Assembly (NCBI GenBank): GCA_029855985.1
Contig: JAGSHR010000295.1
Span: 1 to 16,259, forward strand
DNA length: 16,259 nucleotides
From: Candidatus Njordarchaeota archaeon
GTDB taxonomy: Archaea; Thermoproteota; JANJXX01; Panguiarchaeales; Panguiarchaeaceae
Direction of reading: 5' to 3'
Part shown: positions 1 to 7,636 of the stretch, piece by piece
How positions within the stretch are numbered: position 1 is the stretch's first letter
Layout of the letters: the number at the start of each line of letters is the position of its first letter
Translations under genes and position numbers: made by a program
Notes under the pieces: generated by a model
What the model saw: only the letters and a program-made list of their open reading frames with translations
What the model was told of the DNA's origin: nothing
The model's database searches: none

Positions 1-211
1 ATTAAGTTTTACGGTAAAATCAGTTTTCGGATAAAAAAATTGCAAATCTAAACCCTATATAATTAAATTAGAAGCATTTTAGCTTATCATTTCTGAGGGA
101 ATGTATTAGATTAAAGATATTTAATTTAAAATGCCTATACCATATATACGTTATTCGTATTCCATTAACGAGGAAATATACTTGCAAGGATAACAGAGAA
201 TGGTGAAAACA
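1..211. other. Left-end AT-rich noncoding stretch with promoter of the radical SAM gene
   Basis: No gene can be supported here. The first plus-strand frame stays open for 16 codons from the window edge and stops at 49-51, so it could be the tail of a gene to the left, but nothing in it is recognisable. A TATA-like element, CATATATA at 141-148, precedes the first gene; an archaeal start site about 25 nt further on would fall near 170 and leave a leader of about 40 nt holding the ribosome-binding site at 202-206. A second TATA-like string lies at 55-62. Confidence 0.5.
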
Positions 212-1495
212 ATGGGTTACCCAAAAATTCTGCAAATAGAACCCACTAACAGATGTAACTTCAACTGCATAATGTGCATTAGGCACTTTTGGGAAACAAA
301 TGAGGGCTACATGAAAATGGAATTGTACAATAAGATCGCAGAGGAAGCATTCCCTAATATTGAGAGAGTCACGCTGTATGGGGAAGGGGAGCCCCTCGTT
401 CATCCGAAATTTGATGAAATGGTAAAAGTCGCAAAGGAGAAATTGTCGGGAAACGGAAGTGTTTTCTTTATAACAAATGGTTCACTGTTAACGCCAGACA
501 GGGCTAGAAAGTTAGTGCTTGACTATGGTTTAGATGAAGTTGTATTCTCTGTTGACACAACTGATTTTGCAAAGCTTTCTGAGATTAGGAAGGGTATCCA
601 ACCTTTAAGTGTGTTTCGTAACTTAGAGTACGTTGCGAGCCTGAAAAAGAAGAGTGATTTAAAACTGGGTATCTCCACGGTGTTAATGAAGAGTAACTAT
701 CGTGATCTCCCTAATCTAGTCATGATGGCAAGTGATATGGGAATCGATTATATCTCCGTGTCATTTGTAGTTCCTTATAACAAAGAGATGGCAGAACAAG
801 CTGTGTACAGTATGATTTCTAGGGAATCTTACTTATTATCAGACGAGCTTCTCGGGGTTGGCGATGATAAACTTGTTTTAAAGGCAGTCTATGAAGCGTT
901 CTTCCAAATTTACGGTGACCAGCAGGGCTATAGTGCTCTTGGTTTACTGCGTTCTGCTTGGAGTAAAGCGGAGTCATATAATGTTGACATTAACCCCATT
1001 ATGCTCAGTGAACTTAGGAATAACATCGTTTTTTACAATGAGGTTCAAAAAGTTATCAATGAGTCTAGAGTTCTCGCCAAAGAGCTTGGTATAAAAATTG
1101 ATATTCCAGATGTTTTTCAGCCGTACAGCAAGCGGATATGCCCCTATGCAGAGAGAGAAGCAATGTATGTTCGCTGGGATGGGAAAGTTGCACCTTGCAT
1201 GAATTACGCTTATACGCACAGAGCGTATGTGAATGGTCATGAGAGAATCGATAAGGAGGTTATATTCGCTGATCTTAACAAGGAAACTGTTGAAGAAGCT
1301 TGGGAAAAAATGAACTATAAGAGCTTCAGAATCAAACTCACAAATATGAATAAGTACTTCCCATGGTGTGGTGATTGTCCCTTTTCATCAACAGGTTGTT
1401 GGTTTGTTAAAAACAACGACATGGACTGTTATGGTAATGAGCCAACATGTAATGAATGTCTTTACAGTATGGGGTTAGCAAAATGTTTAATCTAA
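212..1495 (+). CDS. Radical SAM/SPASM-like enzyme, probable tungsten-oxidoreductase cofactor maturase
   Basis: Radical SAM proteins cleave S-adenosylmethionine with a [4Fe-4S] cluster to start radical chemistry in the cytoplasm. The cluster motif CX3CX2C is seen as CNFNCIMC near the N-terminus (Cys19, 23 and 26 counted from the ATG at 200), followed by the GEGEPLVHP glycine-rich strand typical of the fold. The C-terminal third has nine cysteines (314, 333, 390, 393, 400, 410, 417, 420, 429), a SPASM/twitch-type auxiliary cluster region. Its ending, DCYGNEPTCNECLYSMGL, resembles maturases encoded beside tungsten-dependent aldehyde:ferredoxin oxidoreductases; that subfamily call is from memory of the motif. 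No oxidoreductase gene is in the window, so the partner is unknown. I prefer the ATG at 212 because GGTGA at 202-206 lies 5 nt before it; an in-frame ATG at 200 has only a weak AAGGA at 186-190. A T-rich tract at 1509-1538 may terminate it. Confidence 0.8.
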   Translation: MGYPKILQIEPTNRCNFNCIMCIRHFWETNEGYMKMELYNKIAEEAFPNIERVTLYGEGEPLVHPKFDEMVKVAKEKLSGNGSVFFITNGSLLTPDRARKLVLDYGLDEVVFSVDTTDFAKLSEIRKGIQPLSVFRNLEYVASLKKKSDLKLGISTVLMKSNYRDLPNLVMMASDMGIDYISVSFVVPYNKEMAEQAVYSMISRESYLLSDELLGVGDDKLVLKAVYEAFFQIYGDQQGYSALGLLRSAWSKAESYNVDINPIMLSELRNNIVFYNEVQKVINESRVLAKELGIKIDIPDVFQPYSKRICPYAEREAMYVRWDGKVAPCMNYAYTHRAYVNGHERIDKEVIFADLNKETVEEAWEKMNYKSFRIKLTNMNKYFPWCGDCPFSSTGCWFVKNNDMDCYGNEPTCNECLYSMGLAKCLI

Positions 1496-1508
1496 AACTG
1501 TAGAGAGT

Positions 1509-1538
1509 CTTTCTTTTAACGATTAACCTTTTATTTTG
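1509..1538 (+). terminator. T-rich candidate terminator after the radical SAM gene
   Basis: Pyrimidine- and T-rich clusters (TCTTTCTTTT, then CCTTTTATTTT) follow the stop codon at 1493-1495 within about 40 nt. Archaeal RNA polymerase stops at T-runs without needing a hairpin, so this is a reasonable terminator, but it is only a composition signal. Confidence 0.35.
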
Positions 1539-1542
1539 AACA

Positions 1543-1574
1543 TTAGTATTATACTAACGTTAGTATAATACTAA
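1543..1574. promoter_or_regulatory. Perfect 32-bp nested palindrome, operator-like
   Basis: The 32 bases read identically on both strands, with the centre between 1558 and 1559. Each half is itself a near-palindrome: TTAGTATTATACTAA at 1543-1557 and its reverse complement TTAGTATAATACTAA at 1560-1574, each with 6-bp arms TTAGTA/TACTAA around 3 nt. There are thus four copies of the hexamer in alternating orientation, with the two centres 17 bp apart, as expected for two adjacent dimer sites. It ends 12 nt before the TTG start of the AAA ATPase gene and covers where its TATA box should be, so repression by occlusion is plausible. The regulator is unknown; the ATPase's own winged helix is one candidate. 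Confidence 0.7.
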
Positions 1575-1586
1575 CGGTAGGTCAAA

Positions 1587-2711
1587 TTGGATTGCTTAGA
1601 AAAAGGATACTTCTCGCGCTCAACAGTGAAGCCATTAGACAAGGTTTTTGGGTTTGAAAATGAAAAGAGAATACTCGCTGAGTACATTAGAAGTGGAGAA
1701 TGGTTCACTATTTCGGGAATAAGACGAGTGGGAAAAACCACGCTGACCAGATCGATTGTTTCAAATTTGGGTTTCAAGAACGTGTACATCAATCTCTGGG
1801 AGTTGGATGAGGAACGCGCTTTTGAAGACTTTTTGTTTAAGCTTTATAGGGGCCTATTATCCATTAAAGACAAGAAGTTTAGGGATAGACTTAAGAGCAT
1901 CGAGCAAGTATCATTCGCTGGTTTTGTATTAAGGTTAAAGAAAACCGGTGAAGAATACTACTTGGATAGCTTAATAGAGGACGTCATTAAGAAAAAACTT
2001 GTTGTGATTATTGATGAAGTTCAAGAGCTCGATGACCAGTTAAAGAAATTGTCGAAATTTCTGGCGGCTCTACACGATAAATACGCACCAGATTTAACGT
2101 TTGTCCTGTTAGGATCTATTGCGTCAGTTAAAACTCTTTTAGAAAAGAAAACTAAATACACAGAGCCCCTTTTAGGTAGGCTAATCAGGGAATTCGTATT
2201 AGAACCTTTTAATGAAACAGAGGCTAGAGAATTCCTGAAAATTGGTTTTCGAGAATGCAAAATAGATATCAACGATACAGTGATCGACGCCATAATAAGC
2301 GCGATTGGAACGATAACTGGGTGGCTTGTTGAGGCAGGTAGAGAAATAGTGATCGAGAAGAGAGCAAGGGGAGAATTCAAGCTAAACGATATTCTAAGGC
2401 GCATAGAAGACAAATCCAGAGAAATCGTATGGGGGGAAATAGCTAGAGCACTCCACGGAAAGAAGAGACCCGAAATTTACCTGAGAATACTGCTTTTAAT
2501 AGCATCCACTCCCTACATATCACTAGCCGAAATATCCCGCGCCCTTAAAAGGAGAAAACCAACAGTCCTTCAATACCTCGAATACTTGACACACTTAAAC
2601 ATGGTAAGATCCTATAAAGGTAGATACGAGCTAACCGATAAACTATACAGAAGAGCAATACTAAACGAGAAATTCATAGAAGAAGTGAAAAAAAGGATAA
2701 TCCGGTTATGA
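1587..2711 (+). CDS. Archaeal ATPase_2-type AAA/STAND ATPase with C-terminal winged helix
   Basis: Member of the large archaeal ATPase family (ATPase domain 2, PF01637-like, within the STAND/MNS group); individual roles are mostly unknown. The 374-aa protein has Walker A GIRRVGKTTL (residues 44-53, Lys50), Walker B VVIIDEVQEL with Asp143-Glu144, and a sensor-like LLGS followed by the GR-containing segment common in the family. Residues about 295-360 form a winged helix-turn-helix (SLAEISRALKRRKPTVLQYL), suggesting DNA binding. The start is TTG: the frame has a stop at 1578-1580, and GGTAGGT at 1576-1582 is a modest ribosome-binding site. It sits directly after the 32-bp palindrome and runs convergent with the mannosidase gene with a 14-nt gap. 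Such ATPases often appear as lineage-specific, mobile-like expansions; no flanking repeats were seen here. Confidence 0.85.
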   Translation: MDCLEKGYFSRSTVKPLDKVFGFENEKRILAEYIRSGEWFTISGIRRVGKTTLTRSIVSNLGFKNVYINLWELDEERAFEDFLFKLYRGLLSIKDKKFRDRLKSIEQVSFAGFVLRLKKTGEEYYLDSLIEDVIKKKLVVIIDEVQELDDQLKKLSKFLAALHDKYAPDLTFVLLGSIASVKTLLEKKTKYTEPLLGRLIREFVLEPFNETEAREFLKIGFRECKIDINDTVIDAIISAIGTITGWLVEAGREIVIEKRARGEFKLNDILRRIEDKSREIVWGEIARALHGKKRPEIYLRILLLIASTPYISLAEISRALKRRKPTVLQYLEYLTHLNMVRSYKGRYELTDKLYRRAILNEKFIEEVKKRIIRL

Positions 2712-2718
2712 AGGCATC

Positions 2719-2725
2719 AAAAAAA
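2719..2725 (-). terminator. T7 run directly after the mannosidase stop codon
   Basis: On the minus strand seven T residues follow the TGA stop (2728-2726) without a gap. This is a typical archaeal oligo-T terminator. The convergent plus-strand gene has no comparable T-run of its own. Confidence 0.5.
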
Positions 2726-5332
2726 TCACTCAAACACAAGAGTATGGATTCCATAAGGCCTCAAAGTAATATTTCTACTCCTTTGTTCACTCAACTTTGT
2801 TTCCTCTAATAGATTTGTTTCAACAACGCTATCGAAATCCCCGACAAACTCGACTTCCACTTCATTCTCATCTCCCTTCAAGTTAAATACACGAAGAAGA
2901 ACCTTACCCCAATTTAGCGGTTTTTTAAGCGCTGTGTGCTGGTAGTCCCTCCCATTGATCTTTAAGAATGTTAACTCGTCTTCGAGGTTTCCACTTAAAT
3001 TCACTTGAACACCTATGATTGGCTGGGTAAAATTCTTTGCTAACTTAATCGCCTCCCACCTGTCCTTAAATGGTATAATCGCATATTGAACACTCACTTC
3101 CCTTAAACACTGTGCTCCAGGCGTCTCTAATCCTGGCCCCGCATGCCCATACCTACTCTTCAAGTTTTTTCTAGACAGATAACCAACACTTCTAAGTAAC
3201 GTTAGGTAAACAGCCACGCCATCCTTCTCCCTTTTTGCTACGTATTCATATAGACCCCTAGAGGCAAACATTACACCGGTATCCCCGTTTTTTATGTATA
3301 TATAATCGTGATATGGATGGACTCTAGGTTGAACTTCGATACTCCAAGGCATCTTCCTCGGTTCTTTATCGATTATTTTCCTCTTATTCTCATAGAAGTG
3401 TACTTCCTCGAAGACTTCATTAGCTCTAATGTTCAATCTATGCAAAGCTTTTAACCTGTGATCTTTAACCTTATTATGGAATCTGATTTCCACATCAACT
3501 CGATCAAGTTCATAATAGAAGGTATAGGTTATCTCGAATTCTTGTTTGACCTTATTGTTGCTGCGTTTCCTTCCCTCTGCGCCTTCTGGTAACTTCATTT
3601 CTAAATTTACCTTGATTACAGCGATTTCACTATTGAACTTTACGCTACTTAATTTTGCTTTATGGTTTTCACTAGATACCACGAGATCCCTGTCGGGTCT
3701 ATCGTAGTTGTATTCATCTCCAACATCTCCCTCATCAACCAGAATGTTAAAGATCCCTATTACATTTCTTTCCTTGTTACTAGTTATTTGCAGCGCGCCA
3801 CCCTTTTCTAAAAGCACCTTATAGGTGTAATTTTTTGCGACGATCTCAGTTTGGTTTACCCTTAAGCCGTTTTTCCTTTCATTGGCTTTGTCTGTTAGTT
3901 TGAGCGTATAATACCCTAATCCCTGAAGTTCCCTCACAATGAATAAACCCGTTCGGTACTTAACTGATTCAAATTCCACGTAATCTAACCAGAGAATGGG
4001 AGAAAGAACCCCACAATTTAGGACACTCTTTTTAGCTAATGCTTTACCCGAAAAGTAAACCTTCACGGGGCCACTTGTACTCCACGGATTAGGGTTAAAC
4101 AATACCACTTTCGGTGCACTAGCCTTGGTGTTATTTCCAATTTTTCCAAGTAACTGAGCAATCTCCGAGTTAGCAACCCTAATAACATGGTTAAATCTAG
4201 CCTCGTTATCCACATGGACTTCATCAATACTAGTTCCACAAATACTGTCATGTGCATGGTTCAATAAAAGGTTCTCCCAAAGCTCATCTAATAAAATCAC
4301 AGGGTAGCTAGTTAACCCAAGGTATTCACTAATCAAAGAAATCGGTTCCAGATACATTGTTAGAAGCTTCTCAGCAGTAAAGTTCAACTGTTTCAAGTAG
4401 ACCCTACTGGATAGAACCTCCGTGAGTATCGGCCTATGTTTCACCTTTCTTAACTCTCCCCTTAAAACTGGTAATTCATCCTTTCTCTTCCTTAACTCAT
4501 TGAAGAACTCGTTGAGCCCACCAACAACAACATCATACTTTTCCCTTAGCCTCTCAATAATCGAATTCAACTCTTGTTGCAATGGTAGATGATCACATCC
4601 ATTTAAAATCAATATGGATTCAATGTTGCTACACTTAGAATACCTTTTAATAATCTTCGAAACCTTCTTTACGGCAGCATCAATGTCAACTGTGTAACCA
4701 AATTCATAAGTTGTAAAGTAAGGGAAAAAACCACCGTATTGAGTGCCAAACAAAAACAAGAAATCTACAGGTTTATCCTTTACCCCAAGAAGTGCTCCAT
4801 GACAATAACCATCTGGGAGATAATGAGAAAACACCTTAGATCCATCCGGTGCCTCCCAAATAAAATCACAACCACTAGACGCATCGTAACCCCGAGAGAA
4901 AACAAAAGTGTCCAATCCAAAACCGTTAAGAATTTGGGGCAACTGGGACGTATGCCCAAATATGTCTGGAAGGTACCCTATTTTCTCGCACCGTCCATAC
5001 TTTTCGCATTTACGCAAACCAAACAAAAGGTTCCTAACAAGTGATTCGCCAGAAACCAAAAACTCGTCTGGTTGTGTAAACCACGGTCCAACACCAAGCT
5101 TCCCTTTTTTCACGAGCTCTATAGCACTCTTCTTTTTCTCCCTTCTAATTTTTAGGTAATCCTCAATGGCTGAAACTTGCCCATCCAATAAGAAGTACTC
5201 AAGTTCCCCACTATACAACATATCTACGATTTTGTCGAGAACTCTAAGGAGGTAACTCCTGTACTCTCCAAAAGTTAAATACCATTCTCTATCCCAGTGA
5301 GTGTGCGGAACCAAATATATTTTTTTAGTCAT
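2726..5332 (-). CDS. Glycoside hydrolase family 38 alpha-mannosidase
   Basis: GH38 enzymes hydrolyse alpha-mannosides with a catalytic zinc and retention of configuration. From the ATG at 5332 (868 aa), the zinc residues are His12 and Asp14 in HTHWDREW, Asp123 in GYLPDIFGH (also the nucleophile) and His361 in NHAHDSICGT. The NGCDH motif is at 244-248, and the C-terminal half is the beta-sandwich GH38C region. No signal peptide or membrane segment is seen, so it is probably cytoplasmic. The match is to the bacterial/archaeal GH38 type that includes mannosylglycerate hydrolases; the substrate could be mannosylglycerate, a glycan fragment, or another mannoside. The longest frame starts at a GTG at 5341, but GGTGA (5342-5338) lies exactly 5 nt before the ATG at 5332. 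It follows the small membrane protein gene by 45 nt on the same strand, probably as one transcript. Confidence 0.93.
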   Translation of the reverse strand: MTKKIYLVPHTHWDREWYLTFGEYRSYLLRVLDKIVDMLYSGELEYFLLDGQVSAIEDYLKIRREKKKSAIELVKKGKLGVGPWFTQPDEFLVSGESLVRNLLFGLRKCEKYGRCEKIGYLPDIFGHTSQLPQILNGFGLDTFVFSRGYDASSGCDFIWEAPDGSKVFSHYLPDGYCHGALLGVKDKPVDFLFLFGTQYGGFFPYFTTYEFGYTVDIDAAVKKVSKIIKRYSKCSNIESILILNGCDHLPLQQELNSIIERLREKYDVVVGGLNEFFNELRKRKDELPVLRGELRKVKHRPILTEVLSSRVYLKQLNFTAEKLLTMYLEPISLISEYLGLTSYPVILLDELWENLLLNHAHDSICGTSIDEVHVDNEARFNHVIRVANSEIAQLLGKIGNNTKASAPKVVLFNPNPWSTSGPVKVYFSGKALAKKSVLNCGVLSPILWLDYVEFESVKYRTGLFIVRELQGLGYYTLKLTDKANERKNGLRVNQTEIVAKNYTYKVLLEKGGALQITSNKERNVIGIFNILVDEGDVGDEYNYDRPDRDLVVSSENHKAKLSSVKFNSEIAVIKVNLEMKLPEGAEGRKRSNNKVKQEFEITYTFYYELDRVDVEIRFHNKVKDHRLKALHRLNIRANEVFEEVHFYENKRKIIDKEPRKMPWSIEVQPRVHPYHDYIYIKNGDTGVMFASRGLYEYVAKREKDGVAVYLTLLRSVGYLSRKNLKSRYGHAGPGLETPGAQCLREVSVQYAIIPFKDRWEAIKLAKNFTQPIIGVQVNLSGNLEDELTFLKINGRDYQHTALKKPLNWGKVLLRVFNLKGDENEVEVEFVGDFDSVVETNLLEETKLSEQRSRNITLRPYGIHTLVFE

Positions 5333-5377
5333 CAAAGTCACCGCAAGTCAACGAGAAAACGAAAAAAGATTTAATGT

Positions 5378-5731
5378 TTATTTTAATCGATTATGGAAAG
5401 TAACCAACGTGAATACTAGAACAAGAATTAGGAAACTTATTAATGGGATGTGTTCAAGTGCGAGGTACTCTATCTCACCCCTTGGGGAAATTATTGATCT
5501 TGATACTCTTCCAATGTTAAATCCCAGTATTGTTGTTAGGGCCAATAGGTGAGTGTTTTTGTACCCATTCTTATATGAGAGGTACAATATTAAGCCATAC
5601 AGCACTGCGTAGGTAATGTTTTCCCCGATCAAGAAGGGTGGGAGTGGTGCAATAAAGTTTATCCCAATATAACCTAGGACCAGTAAAACCAATAAGATGT
5701 TGAGTATTTTTTCTAGCGTGTCCTCTTGCAT
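5378..5731 (-). CDS. Small polytopic membrane protein of unknown function
   Basis: I do not recognise the family. The 117-aa product is strongly hydrophobic, with about four membrane segments (roughly residues 9-29, 36-52, 58-72 and 92-112). A polar stretch with GFNIGRVSRS and SPRGEIEYLALEH between the last two segments looks like a conserved loop rather than random sequence. The frame opens at an ATG at 5776, but no ribosome-binding site precedes it; GGTGA at 5741-5737 lies 5 nt before the internal ATG at 5731, which I take as the start. The gene is first in a likely two-gene unit with the GH38 mannosidase and divergent from the alpha/beta hydrolase gene. A role with the mannosidase, for instance in uptake, is only an inference from position. 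Confidence 0.7.
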   Translation of the reverse strand: MQEDTLEKILNILLVLLVLGYIGINFIAPLPPFLIGENITYAVLYGLILYLSYKNGYKNTHLLALTTILGFNIGRVSRSIISPRGEIEYLALEHIPLISFLILVLVFTLVTFHNRLK

Positions 5732-5746
5732 TTTTCTCACCCATCT

Positions 5747-5768
5747 AACTAATGATTTTAAATTAGTT
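5747..5768. promoter_or_regulatory. Inverted repeat AACTAAT-N8-ATTAGTT in divergent promoter region
   Basis: Perfect 7-bp arms at 5747-5753 and 5762-5768 flank 8 nt (GATTTTAA). The site lies 16-37 nt upstream of the membrane-protein start at 5731, near where its transcription start should be, and between two divergent genes. The arm resembles the ACTAAC/GTTAGT core of the palindrome at 1543-1574, but AT-rich short arms arise easily by chance. Confidence 0.35.
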
Positions 5769-5808
5769 GTTCTCATGTTCCATACATTTATTTTGAATTA
5801 ACCTTGCA

Positions 5809-5818
5809 TTATATTAAA
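5809..5818 (+). promoter_or_regulatory. TATA-like box of the alpha/beta hydrolase gene
   Basis: TTATATTAAA lies 27-36 nt upstream of the ATG at 5845, the distance expected if transcription starts a few bases before the start codon or at it. A weak AGTGA at 5834-5838 is the only Shine-Dalgarno-like element. Confidence 0.4.
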
Positions 5819-5844
5819 ATATCTTTTAGTAATAGTGATACAAA

Positions 5845-7512
5845 ATGAACAAATTAAGAACCACGACCATTTTGGTGCTTGCTTTATTATTTTTCGCAAG
5901 CTTCACCAATCTATTAAAAGTTCAAAGCAACATTGCCTTAGAGACGCATTCTGTGGAAACAATAGATAATGTTAAAATAGTTTTTGATATATACTTTAAA
6001 CACGGTACAGATAAAACCAAAACCCCCATTATCCTGTTAGTTCACGGTTTTTCTGCCAATAGGAAAACTATGAAAACAATGGCACTGGAGTTCACTAAGA
6101 ATGGGTTCATCTCAGTCTGTTTCGATTTGAGGGGTCACGGCGACAGCGAAGGTTACCTAGTAGGGTGGCCCACCAACCAAACAAAACTTTTAAGATACGA
6201 ATACTTTGAGAAAGACATAAACGCGGTTTTAGACTACATGAAAAATAACGGTTACAACACCTCTAGAATAGTGATGATTGGTCACAGCATGGGAGGAGCA
6301 ACAGTACTATACTACGCTTCAAAACACGATAATGTTATAGCTACAATCCCGATAGCCCCAGGAATCGTCCCAGACGGCACCGTTAACACTAGTTACCCGA
6401 GAAATCTACTCATTATTTCATCCAAGAAGGATAGGTTGGTTCCCATAACGTATGTTCAACAACTTTTGGAGGAAGCTATCGGGCACCCTGGCGAACCCAA
6501 CAAACTCTATAACATTAGTGGTAATCTTAGGATGCTTTACTTGGATGATGATTCTTCACATATGAGTGAAGCACTAGACCAGGACATAATAAGAGCATCA
6601 CTGAACTGGGTTCACATGATTACAGGATTTGGCGACAACAAGTACCACGATGTTGCAGACACCTTGAAGTGGAACTCTCTGATCGCAATGTTTTCAGGTG
6701 TTCTACTCTTCTACTCCATCCTCCCGTACATATTGAAGTCTTGGGGTGTTGAGACAAAAGTTACGAAGAAGAAAAAGTTTAAGGGAAAGATTTATGCGCT
6801 AAATTATTCGCTAATGATAATCCTCAGCCCCTTAATAGGCGGTTTTATTTCAACTATTCTAGCGTACTTATTGTTGGTTTTATCTAAACTTGTTATCGCG
6901 GACATGATAACTGCCCTATTGTTGGGTTCAAGTATTGGTCAGTTTACAGCATTCTACATTGCTAAAAATTATATCTTAAAGGATGATGCTACCATTAAGG
7001 ATAAGATTAAAGCTTTACTCAAAAAAGAAGACTACAAGCTACTATTCAAACTGACCCTTATCTACGGGTTCATCGTATTAGCAATACCATACATGACACT
7101 TGGTTTAAACATAACATTAACATTCACCACGAGCAAAACGCACTTTCTATACTTACCTGCACTACTGCCATTCATATTCCTCGCCTTTTTCTTGGACGAA
7201 ATTCTCTTTAGATACTACTTGAGACCCCGCTTTGCCTCCAGGATACTAACAATCACGGTATCCGCTGTCCTTTATACGATTATTAGGGGTTTCACCTTGG
7301 CTTTGTCAATTGTTACATTTAGCATTATTAATGGAGCAAGTTTGCCATTCATGATGATTGGCTTCTGGGTAATATTCACTGCTGTTCCAATCACAGCAAT
7401 AACCTCAGAGTTCATCAGGGAATACACGGGAAACATACTAACTCAAACAATCATAAACACCATCATGATCTCACTGTTAACAATAACTTTCACGCCAGCA
7501 ATCATGTTTTAA
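5845..7512 (+). CDS. Exported alpha/beta hydrolase fused to a polytopic CPBP-like membrane domain
   Basis: The 555-aa protein starts with a signal peptide or signal anchor (hydrophobic residues 7-24). Residues about 35-262 form an alpha/beta hydrolase: oxyanion-hole HGFSAN (67-72), nucleophile elbow GHSMGG with Ser148, acid Asp196 in KKDRLVP, and His239 in DDSSHM, so the triad looks intact. Esterase, lipase or peptidase activity is possible; the substrate is unknown. Several N-X-S/T sequons fit an outward-facing domain. After it come about eight membrane segments (about 278-297, 319-346, 348-373, 399-421, 434-457, 465-490, 497-520, 528-550). Within these, DEILFRYYLRPRF (451-463) looks like CPBP protease motif 1 (EExxxR), but the later histidine motifs are replaced (LYTIIRG; QTIINTI), so that domain is probably not a protease. 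Start chosen at the ATG with the upstream TATA and weak AGTGA. Confidence 0.82.
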   Translation: MNKLRTTTILVLALLFFASFTNLLKVQSNIALETHSVETIDNVKIVFDIYFKHGTDKTKTPIILLVHGFSANRKTMKTMALEFTKNGFISVCFDLRGHGDSEGYLVGWPTNQTKLLRYEYFEKDINAVLDYMKNNGYNTSRIVMIGHSMGGATVLYYASKHDNVIATIPIAPGIVPDGTVNTSYPRNLLIISSKKDRLVPITYVQQLLEEAIGHPGEPNKLYNISGNLRMLYLDDDSSHMSEALDQDIIRASLNWVHMITGFGDNKYHDVADTLKWNSLIAMFSGVLLFYSILPYILKSWGVETKVTKKKKFKGKIYALNYSLMIILSPLIGGFISTILAYLLLVLSKLVIADMITALLLGSSIGQFTAFYIAKNYILKDDATIKDKIKALLKKEDYKLLFKLTLIYGFIVLAIPYMTLGLNITLTFTTSKTHFLYLPALLPFIFLAFFLDEILFRYYLRPRFASRILTITVSAVLYTIIRGFTLALSIVTFSIINGASLPFMMIGFWVIFTAVPITAITSEFIREYTGNILTQTIINTIMISLLTITFTPAIMF

Positions 7513-7547
7513 GGATCTCTACAATCTCCTCTCTTCCAATTTTTATT

Positions 7548-7567
7548 AAAACGGTTATAACGTTTTT
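7548..7567 (+). terminator. Imperfect hairpin plus T-run after the hydrolase gene
   Basis: AAAAC, one extra G, the 8-bp palindrome GTTATAAC, then GTTTTT form an imperfect stem ending in T5. It lies 36-55 nt downstream of the TAA stop and could terminate transcription. It could equally be a regulatory element of the next gene, which starts about 70 nt later. Confidence 0.3.
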
Positions 7568-7636
7568 ATTTAAACCAATAATAAATTTCAATCTATAGAA
7601 CTATCTAACAACACATATAATTTGGGGAGTATCATT

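Noticed and set aside
1..51. Possible C-terminal tail of a plus-strand gene entering from the left
   Set aside because: Only 16 codons are open, there are no recognisable residues, and another frame is open for 10 codons too; too little to call.
68..403. 111-codon minus-strand frame overlapping the start of the radical SAM gene
   Set aside because: Its upstream part runs antisense over a well-supported gene, the product is low-complexity (HCFHHSLLSL and similar), and no ribosome-binding site is seen.
1543..1574. Reading the 32-bp palindrome as a rho-independent terminator of the radical SAM gene
   Set aside because: No T-run follows it, the stem is almost all A-T, and it lies at the promoter position of the next gene; an operator fits better.
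2021..2413. 130-codon minus-strand frame inside the AAA ATPase gene
   Set aside because: Antisense shadow of a gene with clear Walker motifs; serine-rich composition typical of shadow frames.
4739..5159. Two plus-strand frames inside the mannosidase gene
   Set aside because: They cover the catalytic PDIFGH region of the GH38 gene in antisense and have no start signals.
1587..5332. Mobile-element interpretation of the AAA ATPase region
   Set aside because: No transposase, no direct repeats flanking the gene and no tRNA or attachment site were found.
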